A stretch of 64,000 nt of DNA from Rhizobium favelukesii (GTDB lineage: Bacteria; Pseudomonadota; Alphaproteobacteria; Rhizobiales; Rhizobiaceae), in NCBI RefSeq assembly GCF_000577275.2, contig NZ_HG916852.1, forward strand, positions 3,563,001-3,627,000, given 5' to 3'. The notes beneath the pieces are model-generated. The model was not told the origin of the DNA and made no database searches. It worked only from the letters and a program-made list of their open reading frames with translations. Shown piece after piece: positions 47,908 to 57,215 of this stretch. The position numbers were made by a program, and so were the translations under genes. Numbering within the stretch: position 1 is the first letter of the stretch; the number at the start of each line of letters is the position of its first letter.

Positions 47908-48873
47908 ATGAGCATTCCCGTGACACACCCATTTGCCTTCGACCCGACCTACGGCATGAAGCTCCCCGACCTTCAGGCGATCGTGCCACCGGAGGCGCCG
48001 CCCGGCTTCGACCCGTTTTGGCAGACCCGATACAAAAGGGCGATCGCGACGGACCCGCAGCCGGTGCTCCGGATCAGCGCGCTGACGCATCCCATTTGGC
48101 AGGTTCTCGACATCGTCTACACCTCGACCGGCGGGATCAGGATCGGCGGCTGGCTGCTTTTGCCGCGCGACCGGCCGGTGCGCCGCGGACTGGTGGTGGG
48201 TCATGGCTATGGTGGTCGCGACGCACCGGATTTCGATCTGCCCGTCGAAGACGCCGCGGTCCTCTTCCTCTGCTTTCGCGGCCTGTCGCTCAGCCCCCAT
48301 CCGCCAATCCCGCCGGATGCATCGGGGCATGTTCTCCAGGAGATCGACAAGCCCGACGACTACATCATCGGCGGCTGCGTCGATGACCTCTGGCTTGCCG
48401 TTTCGACGCTTCTGTCGCTCTATCCATGGCTTGCCGGTCACATCGGCTATAGCGGCGTCAGTTTCGGGGGCGGCATCGGCGCCTTGGCGATACCATTCGA
48501 TCTCCGCATCAATCGCGGCCACCTCGTCGTTCCAACCTTTGGCGACCGAGAGCGATGGCTGACACTGCCGACCGTCGGCAGCGCCGATTCCGTCCAGACC
48601 TACCAGAAGACTCATGGAAGCGTGCTCGAGGCCCTGCGCATGTTCGATGCGGCGAGTGCCGCAACCCGGATCAAGGTGCCGATGCTTGCTGCTGTCGCGC
48701 TGTTCGACCCTGCCGTCGCACCACCCTGCCAGTTTGCGGTGGCGAATGCTTTGTCGACATCAAAATATAATGAAATCTTCATCCTCGATGCCGGGCACTT
48801 CGACTATCCTGGTAGCACAGAACAGAATGCGCTTCTCCGTGAAAAGGTCCGGCATTTTTTCAAGGTGTTATGA
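47908..48873 (+). CDS. Acetyl xylan esterase / cephalosporin-C deacetylase family (AXE1)
   Basis: 321 residues, alpha/beta hydrolase. The ATG at 47908 begins MSIPVTHPFAFDPTYG. Features are FDPFWQTRY, GHGYGGRDAPDFDLP, the nucleophile elbow GYSGVSFGGGIG (Ser about 185) and a C-terminal ILDAGHFDYPG with the catalytic His. The family removes acetyl groups from xylo-oligosaccharides and other sugars. It is cytoplasmic. Its last codon overlaps the next gene by four bases (ATGA). Confidence 0.9.
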   Translation: MSIPVTHPFAFDPTYGMKLPDLQAIVPPEAPPGFDPFWQTRYKRAIATDPQPVLRISALTHPIWQVLDIVYTSTGGIRIGGWLLLPRDRPVRRGLVVGHGYGGRDAPDFDLPVEDAAVLFLCFRGLSLSPHPPIPPDASGHVLQEIDKPDDYIIGGCVDDLWLAVSTLLSLYPWLAGHIGYSGVSFGGGIGALAIPFDLRINRGHLVVPTFGDRERWLTLPTVGSADSVQTYQKTHGSVLEALRMFDAASAATRIKVPMLAAVALFDPAVAPPCQFAVANALSTSKYNEIFILDAGHFDYPGSTEQNALLREKVRHFFKVL

Positions 48874-49598
48874 ACCGAGAATATTTGCGCTGGCATAGTC
48901 CGCGCTTGCATCGCGACATGGAACTGCTGGTGTTCGGCCATGCCGGCGCCAAGGTGTTGATGTTTCCCACGCGCGAGGGACGCTTCTGGGAATATGAAAG
49001 GCTCGGCCTTGTTGAAAGCCTTGCCGGCAAGCTGGAGGCTGGCCAGCTCCAGCTCTATTGCATCGAGGGGCTGGCCGCCGAGACCTTCTACGGCTTCGAT
49101 CGGCATCCAGCTGAGCGCATTCACCGCCATGCAGCCTTCGAAGACTATATCCTGAATGAAGTCCTGCCGCTGATGGCTTCGAGGAATGCGCATGATTGCA
49201 CCATCGTGCATGGCTGCAGCCTCGGCGCCTTCCAGGCCGCCAGTCTGGTCTTTCACCATCCGCATTTGTTTCGCAAACTCGTCGCCTTTTCCGGTCGCTA
49301 CGATCTGACAATCAAGGTCGAATCCTTCGGCGATCTGTTCGACGGCTACTACGACAGTTCAGTCTATTTTCACACTCCGACGCACTTTCTGCCGGGGCTT
49401 GATGGCGGCTGGCAGCTGGAGAAGTTGCGCCAGATCGAGATCGTTCTGACGATCGGCGACGCCGATCCCTTCCTCGACAACAATCACTACCTCAGCCGTC
49501 TGCTTTCCGAAAAGCAGGTCGGCCACCATCTACACGTCTGGGAAGGGCGAGCCCATCGTGCCGGCGCCTGGCGGAAGATGGCAGCGCTTTATATCTGA
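48870..49598 (+). CDS. Esterase family protein (COG4947-like alpha/beta hydrolase)
   Basis: 242 residues, translationally coupled to the acetyl esterase. Elbow motif IVHGCSLGAFQAAS (GxSxG variant with Cys before Ser, Ser about 113), then YDLTIKVESFGDLFDGYYD, and the final HLHVWEGRAHRAGAWRKM with the catalytic His. It resembles esterase D-type proteins and COG4947. The substrate is unknown; it probably works with the neighbouring deacetylase. Confidence 0.87.
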   Translation: MNREYLRWHSPRLHRDMELLVFGHAGAKVLMFPTREGRFWEYERLGLVESLAGKLEAGQLQLYCIEGLAAETFYGFDRHPAERIHRHAAFEDYILNEVLPLMASRNAHDCTIVHGCSLGAFQAASLVFHHPHLFRKLVAFSGRYDLTIKVESFGDLFDGYYDSSVYFHTPTHFLPGLDGGWQLEKLRQIEIVLTIGDADPFLDNNHYLSRLLSEKQVGHHLHVWEGRAHRAGAWRKMAALYI

Positions 49599-49609
49599 TC
49601 CTCAGGGAG

Positions 49610-49892
49610 GGCGGCTGAAAGCAACGGTTTGCCAAGGTCGAGCAGCCCTCCATGGCCACAGACGCTGGCACGAATAGAGCGGGACGGGCGGGTGCGGCGC
49701 ACGCCCGATCCTAGCGACGGCCGCAGCAGCCTCTCGTTGACAGACAACGCGCTCGCGAAAGCGCCCCGCGGTGCGCGAGGTGCTGCGCCAAGGCAGCGTG
49801 GACGCTCTGGCGGGCTTCGTCGAAGACGCCTCCAAGCCCTCTCAGACCGTCTCCTCTGCCGTTTACAGAATGATCTCTTCGCCAAGAGGTAG
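49610..49892 (+). pseudogene. Decayed MarR-family regulator
   Basis: Three frames are needed to read a MarR C-terminal half: VEQPSMA, then (after an extra A near 49658) QTLARIERDGRVRRTPDPSD with LSLTDNALAKAP, then (after an extra C in the CCCC run near 49763) AVREVLRQGSVDALAGFVED, then (after a missing base near 49830) LQALSDRLLCRLQNDLFAKR and stop. The wing motif RTPDPSDGRSS is typical. The N-terminus is missing. Its end overlaps the convergent ABC-F gene by 30 bases. Confidence 0.75.
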
Positions 49893-51464
49893 CTGAAGCC
49901 GTCTCGCAACGCCGATATTCTCCAGAAACACCTCGTCATGACTGACGACAAGCAGCGCGCCGTCGTAGGCCTGCAAGCCGGCCTCCACGGCAGCGATGGA
50001 ATCGATGTCGAGATGGTTGGTCGGCTCGTCGAGGATCAGGAGCGGCGGCGGCTTTGCGCCGCCGAGCACGCAGGCAAGGCCGGCACGCAACAGCTGCCCG
50101 CCGGAGAGCGTCGAGACCTGCTGCAGAGCGGCATCTGCCCGGAACATGAAACGCGCCAGCGCCGCACGGCAGGCATTTTCGTTCGCTCGCGGATTGAGAT
50201 TGCGGAAATTCTCGCGGATCGACAGCGCTCGATCGAGCAGGCTGACGCTCTGATCGAACAGCGAAAAGCCGGTCATGACGGATACCGTACCGGACCATGG
50301 CTGCAGTGTGCCTGAAATCAACGCGAGCAGCGTCGTCTTGCCCGAGCCATTTGGCCCGGCGATCGCCACGCGATCAGGACCGGTGATGCCGAAAGAGAGG
50401 TTTCGGACGATGGGCTCACCTGGCTGATAGCCGGCGGTGACGCCATTCAGCCTCAGGACGTCCCGGCCCGACGGCAGTCCCGTCGACGCAAGCTGGGCCG
50501 AGAAGAGCTGAAGGATCTCGATCCGCTCCCGCGCCGCTGACGCCTCCTGCATCGCTTCCTCGCGGCGCTTTTCGCCGCGGCGAACCTTGTTGCCGCTGGT
50601 ATTTTCCGCCCGCCGCTGGAGGCCGCCGGCGACGATGCGGGGCATATCCCCCCTTGCCGCCTTCTTGCGCCCGGCGCGATCGCTGCGTGCCTGCCGCTGC
50701 GCCGTGACCTGGGCGCTGCCGACGACATCGGCGAGGCGCCTTTCGGCGTCTGCGAGATCGTGCTCGGCGGCAGCCAGTTCAATGGCCTTGCGCTCCCGGA
50801 ACGCGCTCCAGTTTCCGCCGTATCGCCGTGCGCCGAGCGCGGTGATCTCGATGATCGCATCCATGGTCTCCAGCAGTTCGCGATCGTGGCTGACGACCAC
50901 AGCACCGGCACGCCAGCTGGCCAGCAATGCGATGACAGCGTCGCGCCCGTCGCGATCGAGATTATTGGTCGGCTCGTCGAGGATGAGGAAATCGGGCTCG
51001 GAGAAGATAAGCGCAGCGAGACTGACGCGCGTCCGCTGCCCGCCGGATAGCGAGGCAAGCAGGGTTTCCGGCTGGGCGTCGAGCCCGATACGCTCCAGTG
51101 CCGTGGCTATGCGTGCCTCGATGGTCCAATCCGCCAAGGCGATCTCCTCGGTAGTCGCCTCGCCGACCTCGGCACGGCGCAGAATGGCCAGCGCATCGCT
51201 GGCCCCGAAGAAATCGGCAACCGTCGCACTCTCCTCCACCTGCACCGCCTGGCGCAGGAAGCCGAGCCGCCCGCCGAAGGCAATGCTGCCGGATTGCGTC
51301 GGCAACTCACCGGAGACGAGCTTCAGAAGCGTTGTCTTTCCGACGCCATTGCGGCCGACGAGGCCAGTTCGTTCGGCGCCGAAACTTAGGTCGAGATTGG
51401 AAAGAAGCGCGCGCCCGTCAGGCGTGGACCACGAAAGATTGGACAGGGTAATGGATGCAGGCAT
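49863..51464 (-). CDS. ABC-F family ATPase (ribosome-associated type)
   Basis: 533 residues from the ATG at 51464. Two nucleotide-binding domains with Walker A GRNGVGKTT and GPNGSGKTT, signatures LSGGQRTRVSLA and LSGGQLLRAGLA, Walker B LILDEPTNNLD and LILDEPTNHLD, joined by a charged linker (about 230-310) rich in Arg/Glu. There are no membrane segments, so it is an ABC-F translation factor or antibiotic-protection type rather than a transporter. The subgroup (Uup, EttA or resistance) is not fixed. Confidence 0.92.
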   Translation of the reverse strand: MPASITLSNLSWSTPDGRALLSNLDLSFGAERTGLVGRNGVGKTTLLKLVSGELPTQSGSIAFGGRLGFLRQAVQVEESATVADFFGASDALAILRRAEVGEATTEEIALADWTIEARIATALERIGLDAQPETLLASLSGGQRTRVSLAALIFSEPDFLILDEPTNNLDRDGRDAVIALLASWRAGAVVVSHDRELLETMDAIIEITALGARRYGGNWSAFRERKAIELAAAEHDLADAERRLADVVGSAQVTAQRQARSDRAGRKKAARGDMPRIVAGGLQRRAENTSGNKVRRGEKRREEAMQEASAARERIEILQLFSAQLASTGLPSGRDVLRLNGVTAGYQPGEPIVRNLSFGITGPDRVAIAGPNGSGKTTLLALISGTLQPWSGTVSVMTGFSLFDQSVSLLDRALSIRENFRNLNPRANENACRAALARFMFRADAALQQVSTLSGGQLLRAGLACVLGGAKPPPLLILDEPTNHLDIDSIAAVEAGLQAYDGALLVVSHDEVFLENIGVARRLQLPLGEEIIL

Positions 51465-51632
51465 GGATAAAGGACTCCCGAATGGCAAGGCGAACTGGCG
51501 TTGCGATCGGGGTGAAATCCATTACTGCACACATCCTGTTGGTGTTGGAGACGACCGCAATCTAGGCAGGCAGGACACTGAAATCAAGGGCAGGCCTTGC
51601 CACGGCAACTGCCCTTGCCGATCCAATCCGTT

Positions 51633-52077
51633 CTATCGAACCGGAGAATCGTCGCTATATGTGTGGATCGACGCGGCGACCGCGCAGCAGAATGCGAGGA
51701 CGTTTGCCGCCGCATTGCGTGCGCGTACTGCCATCAGGTGCGCAGCGCTTGCCCATTGTCAGGCTGAACGGTCCAATCCTGCGTGGCGTTTGCTGGCTGC
51801 GTGAAAGGCCAAACGATCGTGAGGTTGAGCGCCAATAGCACCGCCGCCGCGATCGAAAGCACCATCGCCGTCCTGTCGTCTCGCACCGCTATGGCGTTCC
51901 CGAGATGGCGAGCCACGCCAACGGCAGGAAAGGGCCGACGATCCACCAATCGCGATAGATCTGCTGCGCCACAAAGTCATCCGCTTTCGGCAGTCCGATT
52001 TTGTTCCGGAGCACAAAGAGGTGCGCGGCAGGGGCGATCAGCGCAAGTCCGGTTGTGACGACGGTCAGGAATCGCAT
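51633..52077 (-). pseudogene. Decayed DUF1772-like membrane protein
   Basis: The ATG at 52077 opens MRFLTVVTTGLALIAPAAHL and reads to FLPLAWLAIS, then shifts frame near 51905 to GNAIAVRDDRTAMVLSIAAA with PANATQDWTVQPDN and an in-frame TGA at 51734-51736. It resumes WQYAHA and, after another shift near 51715, NAAANVLAFCCAVAASIH to a stop at 51633. Together these make the four-TM DUF1772 pattern (PANxxTxxWTxxPxNWxALRxxWxYxHA). At least three lesions are present. Confidence 0.72.
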
Positions 52078-52235
52078 GTGAAGCAACCGACCCTGAATGG
52101 CTCGTTTCACGACACAGACCCGCCGGCGGCCGTTTGAGCATCGATGCGCTGACCAAGCGCCAGCAGGCCGCTGCCTAATATGCGGTCGGCTCAAGGCGGC
52201 AAATCTGCCGCTTCGACCACAATGCCGAGGAGCGG

Positions 52236-52619
52236 TTACGGCTTCTCTTGGCTATCCTTGAGCTTCACCGCCATCGTCACGGTGCCCCGCACGACGATGT
52301 CGTTTCGCGAACCGCGATTGAGATCCGCGCTGCTCGTGAGATTGGTGATCTGGCAGCTCTGCGCCAGCGTCTGCAAAATGAGATCGCACTGCCCGCCCGC
52401 CATCAGATAGAACCCTTTCTGGGCGGCCTTGATCTGCTCGCCAGTTTCCTGCCCGGCCTCGACCGGCACCGACAGGGAGACCGTCGTCTGCACGTTCACC
52501 GTGCCGGGGACACGCTGGCCGGCATAGAAGTTCGGCATGCGATTGGGGACTTCCTGCGACAACGCCGGAAAGGCGGCGAGCGCGAATGCGCAGGTGAGAC
52601 CTCTAGCAGAAGATTTCAT
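52236..52619 (-). CDS. Exported hypothetical protein
   Basis: 127 residues from the ATG at 52619 (GAGG 7 bases upstream); ATG 52634 is an alternative. The signal peptide (1-22, ending ALSQ) is followed by a beta-rich chain with a Cys pair (GGQCDLILQTLAQSCQITNL) likely to form a disulfide, and conserved-looking VNVQTTVSLSVPVE and VVRGTVTMAVKLK strands. No family recognised. It is preceded by a separate promoter region and followed by the decayed DUF1772 locus. Confidence 0.75.
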   Translation of the reverse strand: MKSSARGLTCAFALAAFPALSQEVPNRMPNFYAGQRVPGTVNVQTTVSLSVPVEAGQETGEQIKAAQKGFYLMAGGQCDLILQTLAQSCQITNLTSSADLNRGSRNDIVVRGTVTMAVKLKDSQEKP

Positions 52620-52742
52620 CGGACGCCTCGCCATCTGGTTGCGCTTATTTCTGCCAGCATTGTTAAACGACAATGAGCGCACTTCCTAATATTGTAAGAG
52701 GCGCGCTCAATAGCTGTATCATTCAGTCTGGCGGATTGCGGG

Positions 52743-53930
52743 TCAGACCTTGACCCAGCCACCGTTCTTCTTCGAGGACGCCACGCAGGCCTCAACGAAG
52801 GCAACGCCCTTCACGCCGTCATCGACGGTCGGGTAAATGACGGCCTTGTCCACGGCCTTGCCTTTCTTGTGGGCGTTGATGGCATGGGCGGCTTCCGTGT
52901 AGATCGTCGCAAAGGCTTCAAGGTAACCTTCCGGATGACCGGAGGGAATGCGTGAAACGCGGGCAGCGGCCGGGCCGGAACCGGCACCGTTGCGGGTGAT
53001 CAAACGCTTTTGCTCACCGAACGGCGTGAACCAGAGATAGTTCGGATCCGCCTGTACCCACTCCAAGCCACCCTTGGTGCCGTAGACGCGGACCTTCAGG
53101 CCGTTTTCATGACCGGGCGCCACTTGGCTGCACCAGAGCATGCCCTTGGCCGCCTTTTCGTTGCCCTTCGCCTTGAAGCGCAGCATCACATGGGCGTTGT
53201 CGTCGAGGCGACGACCTTCGACGAAGCTGTCGAGATCGGCGGCGAGGCTGTCGAGTTCGAGGCCGGAAACGAAGGATGCGAGGTTATAGGCATGCGTGCC
53301 GATGTCACCGGTCGAGCCGCCCGCTCCCGACTGTGCCGGGTCGGTGCGCCAGACGGCCTGCTTGGCGCCAGTCTGCTCCACGGCTTCCGTCAGCCAGTCC
53401 TGCGGATATTCGGCCTGGACGATGCGGATATCGCCGAGCTCGCCGTTGGCGATCATCTCGCGGGCCTGACGGACCATCGGGTAGCCGGTATAGTTATGGG
53501 TCAGGATGAAGAGCGCACCGCTCTCGTCGGCGACCTTCTTCAGCTTCTTGGCGTCGGCAAGGTTCGATGTCAGCGGCTTGTCGCAGATGACGTGGATGCC
53601 ACGACGCAGGAATTCCTTGGCGGCATCGTAGTGCACGTGGTTCGGCGTGACGATCGAGACGGCCTCAATGCCGTTCTTCAGCTTCGCTTCGCGGATCGCC
53701 ATCTCGCGGTAGCTCGAATAGGTGCGCGACGGATCGAGGCCGAGGTCGCGGCCCGACGCCATCGCCTTTTCCGGCGTCGACGACAGCGCGCCGGCGATCA
53801 GATCGTACTGGTCGTCGATGCGGGCAGCGATGCGATGGACCGCTCCAATGAATGCGCCCGCGCCGCCGCCGACCATGCCGAGGCGGATACGCGGTTCGCG
53901 CGCCGGTTCTGTAGATGCTTCAATTGCCAT
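52743..53930 (-). CDS. Gfo/Idh/MocA-family sugar dehydrogenase
   Basis: 395 residues, ATG 53930 behind GGAGGAACC. Rossmann motif IRLGMVGGGAGAFIG (about 15-29), the catalytic Lys in VICDKPLTS (about 110; EKP variant as DKP) and a His in GDIGTHAYNLA (about 195). The family oxidises sugars or inositols with NAD(P). The partner isomerase/epimerase lies directly upstream and a CUT2 transporter follows in the same region, suggesting oxidation of an imported sugar or glycoside, possibly via a 3-keto sugar. The substrate is undetermined. Confidence 0.9.
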   Translation of the reverse strand: MAIEASTEPAREPRIRLGMVGGGAGAFIGAVHRIAARIDDQYDLIAGALSSTPEKAMASGRDLGLDPSRTYSSYREMAIREAKLKNGIEAVSIVTPNHVHYDAAKEFLRRGIHVICDKPLTSNLADAKKLKKVADESGALFILTHNYTGYPMVRQAREMIANGELGDIRIVQAEYPQDWLTEAVEQTGAKQAVWRTDPAQSGAGGSTGDIGTHAYNLASFVSGLELDSLAADLDSFVEGRRLDDNAHVMLRFKAKGNEKAAKGMLWCSQVAPGHENGLKVRVYGTKGGLEWVQADPNYLWFTPFGEQKRLITRNGAGSGPAAARVSRIPSGHPEGYLEAFATIYTEAAHAINAHKKGKAVDKAVIYPTVDDGVKGVAFVEACVASSKKNGGWVKV

Positions 53931-54027
53931 TGGTTCCTCCTGAAATGCGTGGGGGGCGGGGCTGGGAAGGGATGACCCCTTCCTGCTGCGTTCCAATCAG
54001 CCCTTCCCGTTAACAAGGGCGGGTGTC

Positions 54028-55080
54028 TCAGAGACCGAGCATGCGGCGGTTGGCCGCCTGGTCCGTACCGCCCGATGCAAAATCGTCAAACGCCTTTTCC
54101 GTAACGCGGATGATGTGCGCCTTGACGAACTCGGCGCCTTCGCGCGCGCCGTCCTCAGGATGCTTCAGCGCGCATTCCCACTCGACCACGGCCCAGCCGT
54201 CGAAGTTGTTGGCCGTCATCTTCGAGAAGACCGCGCCGAAATCGACCTGACCGTCGCCGAGCGAACGGAAGCGACCGGCACGTTCGACCCAGCCCTGGTA
54301 ACCGCCATAAACGCCCTGCCGGCCGGTCGGGTTGAACTCCGCGTCCTTGACGTGGAACATCTTGATGCGGTCTTTGTAGATGTCGATGTTGTCGAGATAG
54401 TCGAGGCACTGCAGGACGTAGTGCGACGGATCGTAGAGCATGTTGGCGCGCGGATGGTTGCCGACGCGCTCCAGGAACATCTCGTAGGTGATGCCGTCGT
54501 GCAGGTCTTCCCCGGGATGGATTTCGTAGCAGACGTCGACGCCGTTCTCGTCGGCATGGTCGAGGATCGGCTTCCAGCGGCGGGCAAGCTCGTCGAACGC
54601 GGTTTCGACGAGGCCGGCAGGGCGCTGCGGCCACGGATAGACGAACGGCCAGGCAAGCGCGCCGGAGAAGGTCGCGTGCGCCTTGATGCCGAGATGCTTC
54701 GAGGCCGTCAGCGCCATCTTCACCTGTTCGACAGCCCATTCCTGGCGCGCCTTCGGATTGCCGCGCACCTCAGGTGCGGCAAAGCCGTCGAAGGCTTCGT
54801 CATAGGCCGGATGAACGGCCACGAGCTGGCCCTGAAGGTGGGTGGAAAGCTCGGTAACTTCGACGCCGTTTTCGCGCGCCTTGCCAGCGAACTCGTCGCA
54901 ATAATCCTTCGAGGAAGCCGCCTTCTTGAGGTCGATCAACTGGCCCGCCCAGGTCGGAACCTGCACGCCCTTGTAGCCGATGTCGGCCGCCCATTTGGTG
55001 ATCGAATCCCACGAGTTGAACGGCGCGGCATCGCCCGCGAACTGTCCAAGGAAAAGGCCCGGACCCTTGATCGTTTTCAT
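54028..55080 (-). CDS. Sugar phosphate isomerase/epimerase family protein (AP endonuclease 2 fold)
   Basis: A 350-residue TIM barrel of the xylose-isomerase-like AP_endonuc_2 family. Metal ligands are visible in CYEIHPGEDLHDG (Glu, His), MLYDPSHYVLQCLDYLDNI (Asp, His), FHVKDAEF (His, Asp) and the final WAVVEWECAL (Glu). Proteins paired with Gfo/Idh dehydrogenases in this way often act on keto-sugars (isomerisation, epimerisation or lyase-like cleavage). It is upstream of the dehydrogenase by about 100 bases, same strand, one likely transcript. Confidence 0.9.
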   Translation of the reverse strand: MKTIKGPGLFLGQFAGDAAPFNSWDSITKWAADIGYKGVQVPTWAGQLIDLKKAASSKDYCDEFAGKARENGVEVTELSTHLQGQLVAVHPAYDEAFDGFAAPEVRGNPKARQEWAVEQVKMALTASKHLGIKAHATFSGALAWPFVYPWPQRPAGLVETAFDELARRWKPILDHADENGVDVCYEIHPGEDLHDGITYEMFLERVGNHPRANMLYDPSHYVLQCLDYLDNIDIYKDRIKMFHVKDAEFNPTGRQGVYGGYQGWVERAGRFRSLGDGQVDFGAVFSKMTANNFDGWAVVEWECALKHPEDGAREGAEFVKAHIIRVTEKAFDDFASGGTDQAANRRMLGL

Positions 55081-55372
55081 GTCAATTCCTCCCTAAAAGA
55101 TGACCGTAAACGTTTCTGGCAGTGTTCTAGCACGCGATTTGCAGTCTGCAAGCCGATTTCGGCGAAACTGCAAATTTGCCCCAACGGGCGCAAATCAAAG
55201 GCGGCTGACTTAATCACGGCCTGTCTCCGGCAGCAAGATGTACGTACCGCATTTCTCCTGTCCACCACGTCACGACTGTACCACCTGGCTGCGATCCGAG
55301 CACCTGCCGCGTCTTGCGGCGGTAGACATCGCGCCGTGCCGTGCTACTGTCTTTGGACCAGGAGGTTGGCGC

Positions 55373-57151
55373 ATGACGCGGCGTCTGGCAGCAATCTTGG
55401 ATGCGGATGTTGTCGGCTTTTCCCGGCTGATGGGCCTTGACGAAACCGGCACGTTCGCGAACCTGAAAGCGCACAACAGCGAAGTCATCGTGCCAAGCAT
55501 CGGCAGGCATCACGGACGGGTCGTCAAGTTTGTCGGCGACGGCACACTGGCGGAATTTGCAAGTGTCGTCGATGCTATCGGCTGCGCCATGGAAATTCAA
55601 ACAGCATTGCTTCAGCGCAACGAGGCCATCGAGCCGGATCGACGCATGGTGTGGCGGATCGGCATCCATGTCGACGACGTGCTCGTCGAGGACGACGACA
55701 TCTTCGGCGACGGCGTGAACGTCGCCGCAAGCCTGCAGGCTCTGGCGCCTCCAGGTGGAATCTGCGTCTCCCAGCAGGTCAATGACCAGATCCGGTCGAA
55801 GGTTGACTTCAGGGCAATCGATTTCGGCAACCGCAGGCTCAAGAACATCGAGCGACCGATCCGTGTCTGGCGTTGGATGCCGGAGGATGATGAACAGCGG
55901 CCACCGCCGTCCGACTGGAAGGAAGAAGCCGCGTGGCCCGTGCGCAATCGCCCCTCGATTGCCGTGCTGCCCTTCAGCAACATGTCGAGCATCGAGGAAC
56001 AGGAGCATTTCTCGGACGGCTTCACGGACGAGCTGATCGCCACGCTGGCGCGCTGTCGCTGGCTGCTGGTCGCCGCCCGCAATTCGTCCTTCAGCTACAA
56101 GGGTCGGAAGGCCAATGCACAACAGGTTGCCGAGGATCTTGGTGTCAAGTACGTGCTCGAAGGCAGCGTGCGCCGCGCCGCCAATCGCGTTCGCATCACC
56201 GCGCAATTGCTGAGCGGCACGGATGGCACGCTGCTCTGGGCGGAACGCTACGACCGGACGCTGGCGGATATCTTCGAGGTTCAGGACCAGCTCGCCTCCG
56301 AAATCACCGGAACGATCGAGCCGGAACTGGGCTCCATCGAGTTCGCCGCTCTTCGCGGCCGCGCCGTGCTCGACATGGATGCCTGGGAGATTTACCTGAA
56401 GGGTCTCTGGCATCTCTACCGATTCACGCTTGACGAACTGAAGACCGCGAAGGCGCTTTTCGAACAGGCGATCAGTATTGATCCGACGTTCGCGCAGGCA
56501 AAGGCCCGCCTGGCCTACGTTCACATTCAGCTCGGCTGGTACGGCCCGCTTGACGAGCGGGGTGAGCGCATCTGCGAGGCGATCGAGCTTGCCGAACGGG
56601 CGATCGGACTGGACCAGAAGGAACCCGCCGCGCACCTCGCCTTGGGCAGAGCGCTTGCGCTTGATGGGGCGACGGAGGCGGGAATTGCGCATCTGCATAA
56701 CGCCTTGCAACTGGATCAGAGTTTCGCGCAAGCTCACTTCGCGCTCGGCCAAGTCCTTTGCTACGTCGAGCGGCCCGCCGAAGGCATTGCCGAGATCAAG
56801 GAAGCGTTCCGGCTCAGTCCTCGCGATCCGCATCTTTGGACCTTCCATAACGTTCTCGCCATCGCGAACTATCAATTGGGCGACATGGCGGAAGCGGCCA
56901 AGGCAGCGCGCGCATCGCTCCGCTCACCGAATGCCACCTTCTGGCCGGCGATCGTTCTGGTTGCGATCCTCGGAAGGCAAGGCGAAACGGACGAGGCTAG
57001 AGAAGCGATTTTCAGGCTTCATCGTTTCCGGCCGGGAATGAACTGCGCCGACGCCCGGCGGGAATTCTATTTCGGCGACAATCCGGTGATGACCGAAACC
57101 TTCATCGACCGCTTCATCGCCGATCTCGCCAGCGCCGGCCTACCCGGCTAG
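55373..57151 (+). CDS. Class III cyclase-like protein with TolB-like and TPR domains
   Basis: 592 residues from the ATG at 55373 (GGAGGTTGGC upstream). The N-terminal cyclase domain (1-165) has the metal Asp residues in ILDADVVGFSRLM and FVGDGTLAEF, but the transition-state motif reads GVNVAASLQ, Ser replacing the usual Arg. A TolB-like/CHASE-free segment follows (PSIAVLPFSNMSS, about 195-320, with DGFTDELIATLARCRWLLVAARNSSF), then TPR-type repeats to about 570. The architecture is common in rhizobia. With Arg lost, cyclase activity is doubtful and it may be a regulatory pseudo-enzyme. The ABC operon converges on it. Confidence 0.88.
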   Translation: MTRRLAAILDADVVGFSRLMGLDETGTFANLKAHNSEVIVPSIGRHHGRVVKFVGDGTLAEFASVVDAIGCAMEIQTALLQRNEAIEPDRRMVWRIGIHVDDVLVEDDDIFGDGVNVAASLQALAPPGGICVSQQVNDQIRSKVDFRAIDFGNRRLKNIERPIRVWRWMPEDDEQRPPPSDWKEEAAWPVRNRPSIAVLPFSNMSSIEEQEHFSDGFTDELIATLARCRWLLVAARNSSFSYKGRKANAQQVAEDLGVKYVLEGSVRRAANRVRITAQLLSGTDGTLLWAERYDRTLADIFEVQDQLASEITGTIEPELGSIEFAALRGRAVLDMDAWEIYLKGLWHLYRFTLDELKTAKALFEQAISIDPTFAQAKARLAYVHIQLGWYGPLDERGERICEAIELAERAIGLDQKEPAAHLALGRALALDGATEAGIAHLHNALQLDQSFAQAHFALGQVLCYVERPAEGIAEIKEAFRLSPRDPHLWTFHNVLAIANYQLGDMAEAAKAARASLRSPNATFWPAIVLVAILGRQGETDEAREAIFRLHRFRPGMNCADARREFYFGDNPVMTETFIDRFIADLASAGLPG

Positions 57152-57172
57152 CAAGCGACACCATCAAAGAAA

Positions 57173-57198
57173 GGCGCCCGTCCTGTCGAACGGGCGCC
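57173..57198 (-). terminator. Terminator of the CUT2 ABC operon (probably bidirectional)
   Basis: A perfect 9-bp stem, GGCGCCCGT (57173-57181) with ACGGGCGCC (57190-57198), 8-base loop. On the minus strand it is followed by TTTCTTTG; on the plus strand by a T-run about 10 bases later. It lies 18 bases past the binding-protein stop. Confidence 0.8.
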
Positions 57199-57215
57199 GC
57201 ACTAGGCTTTTCAGA

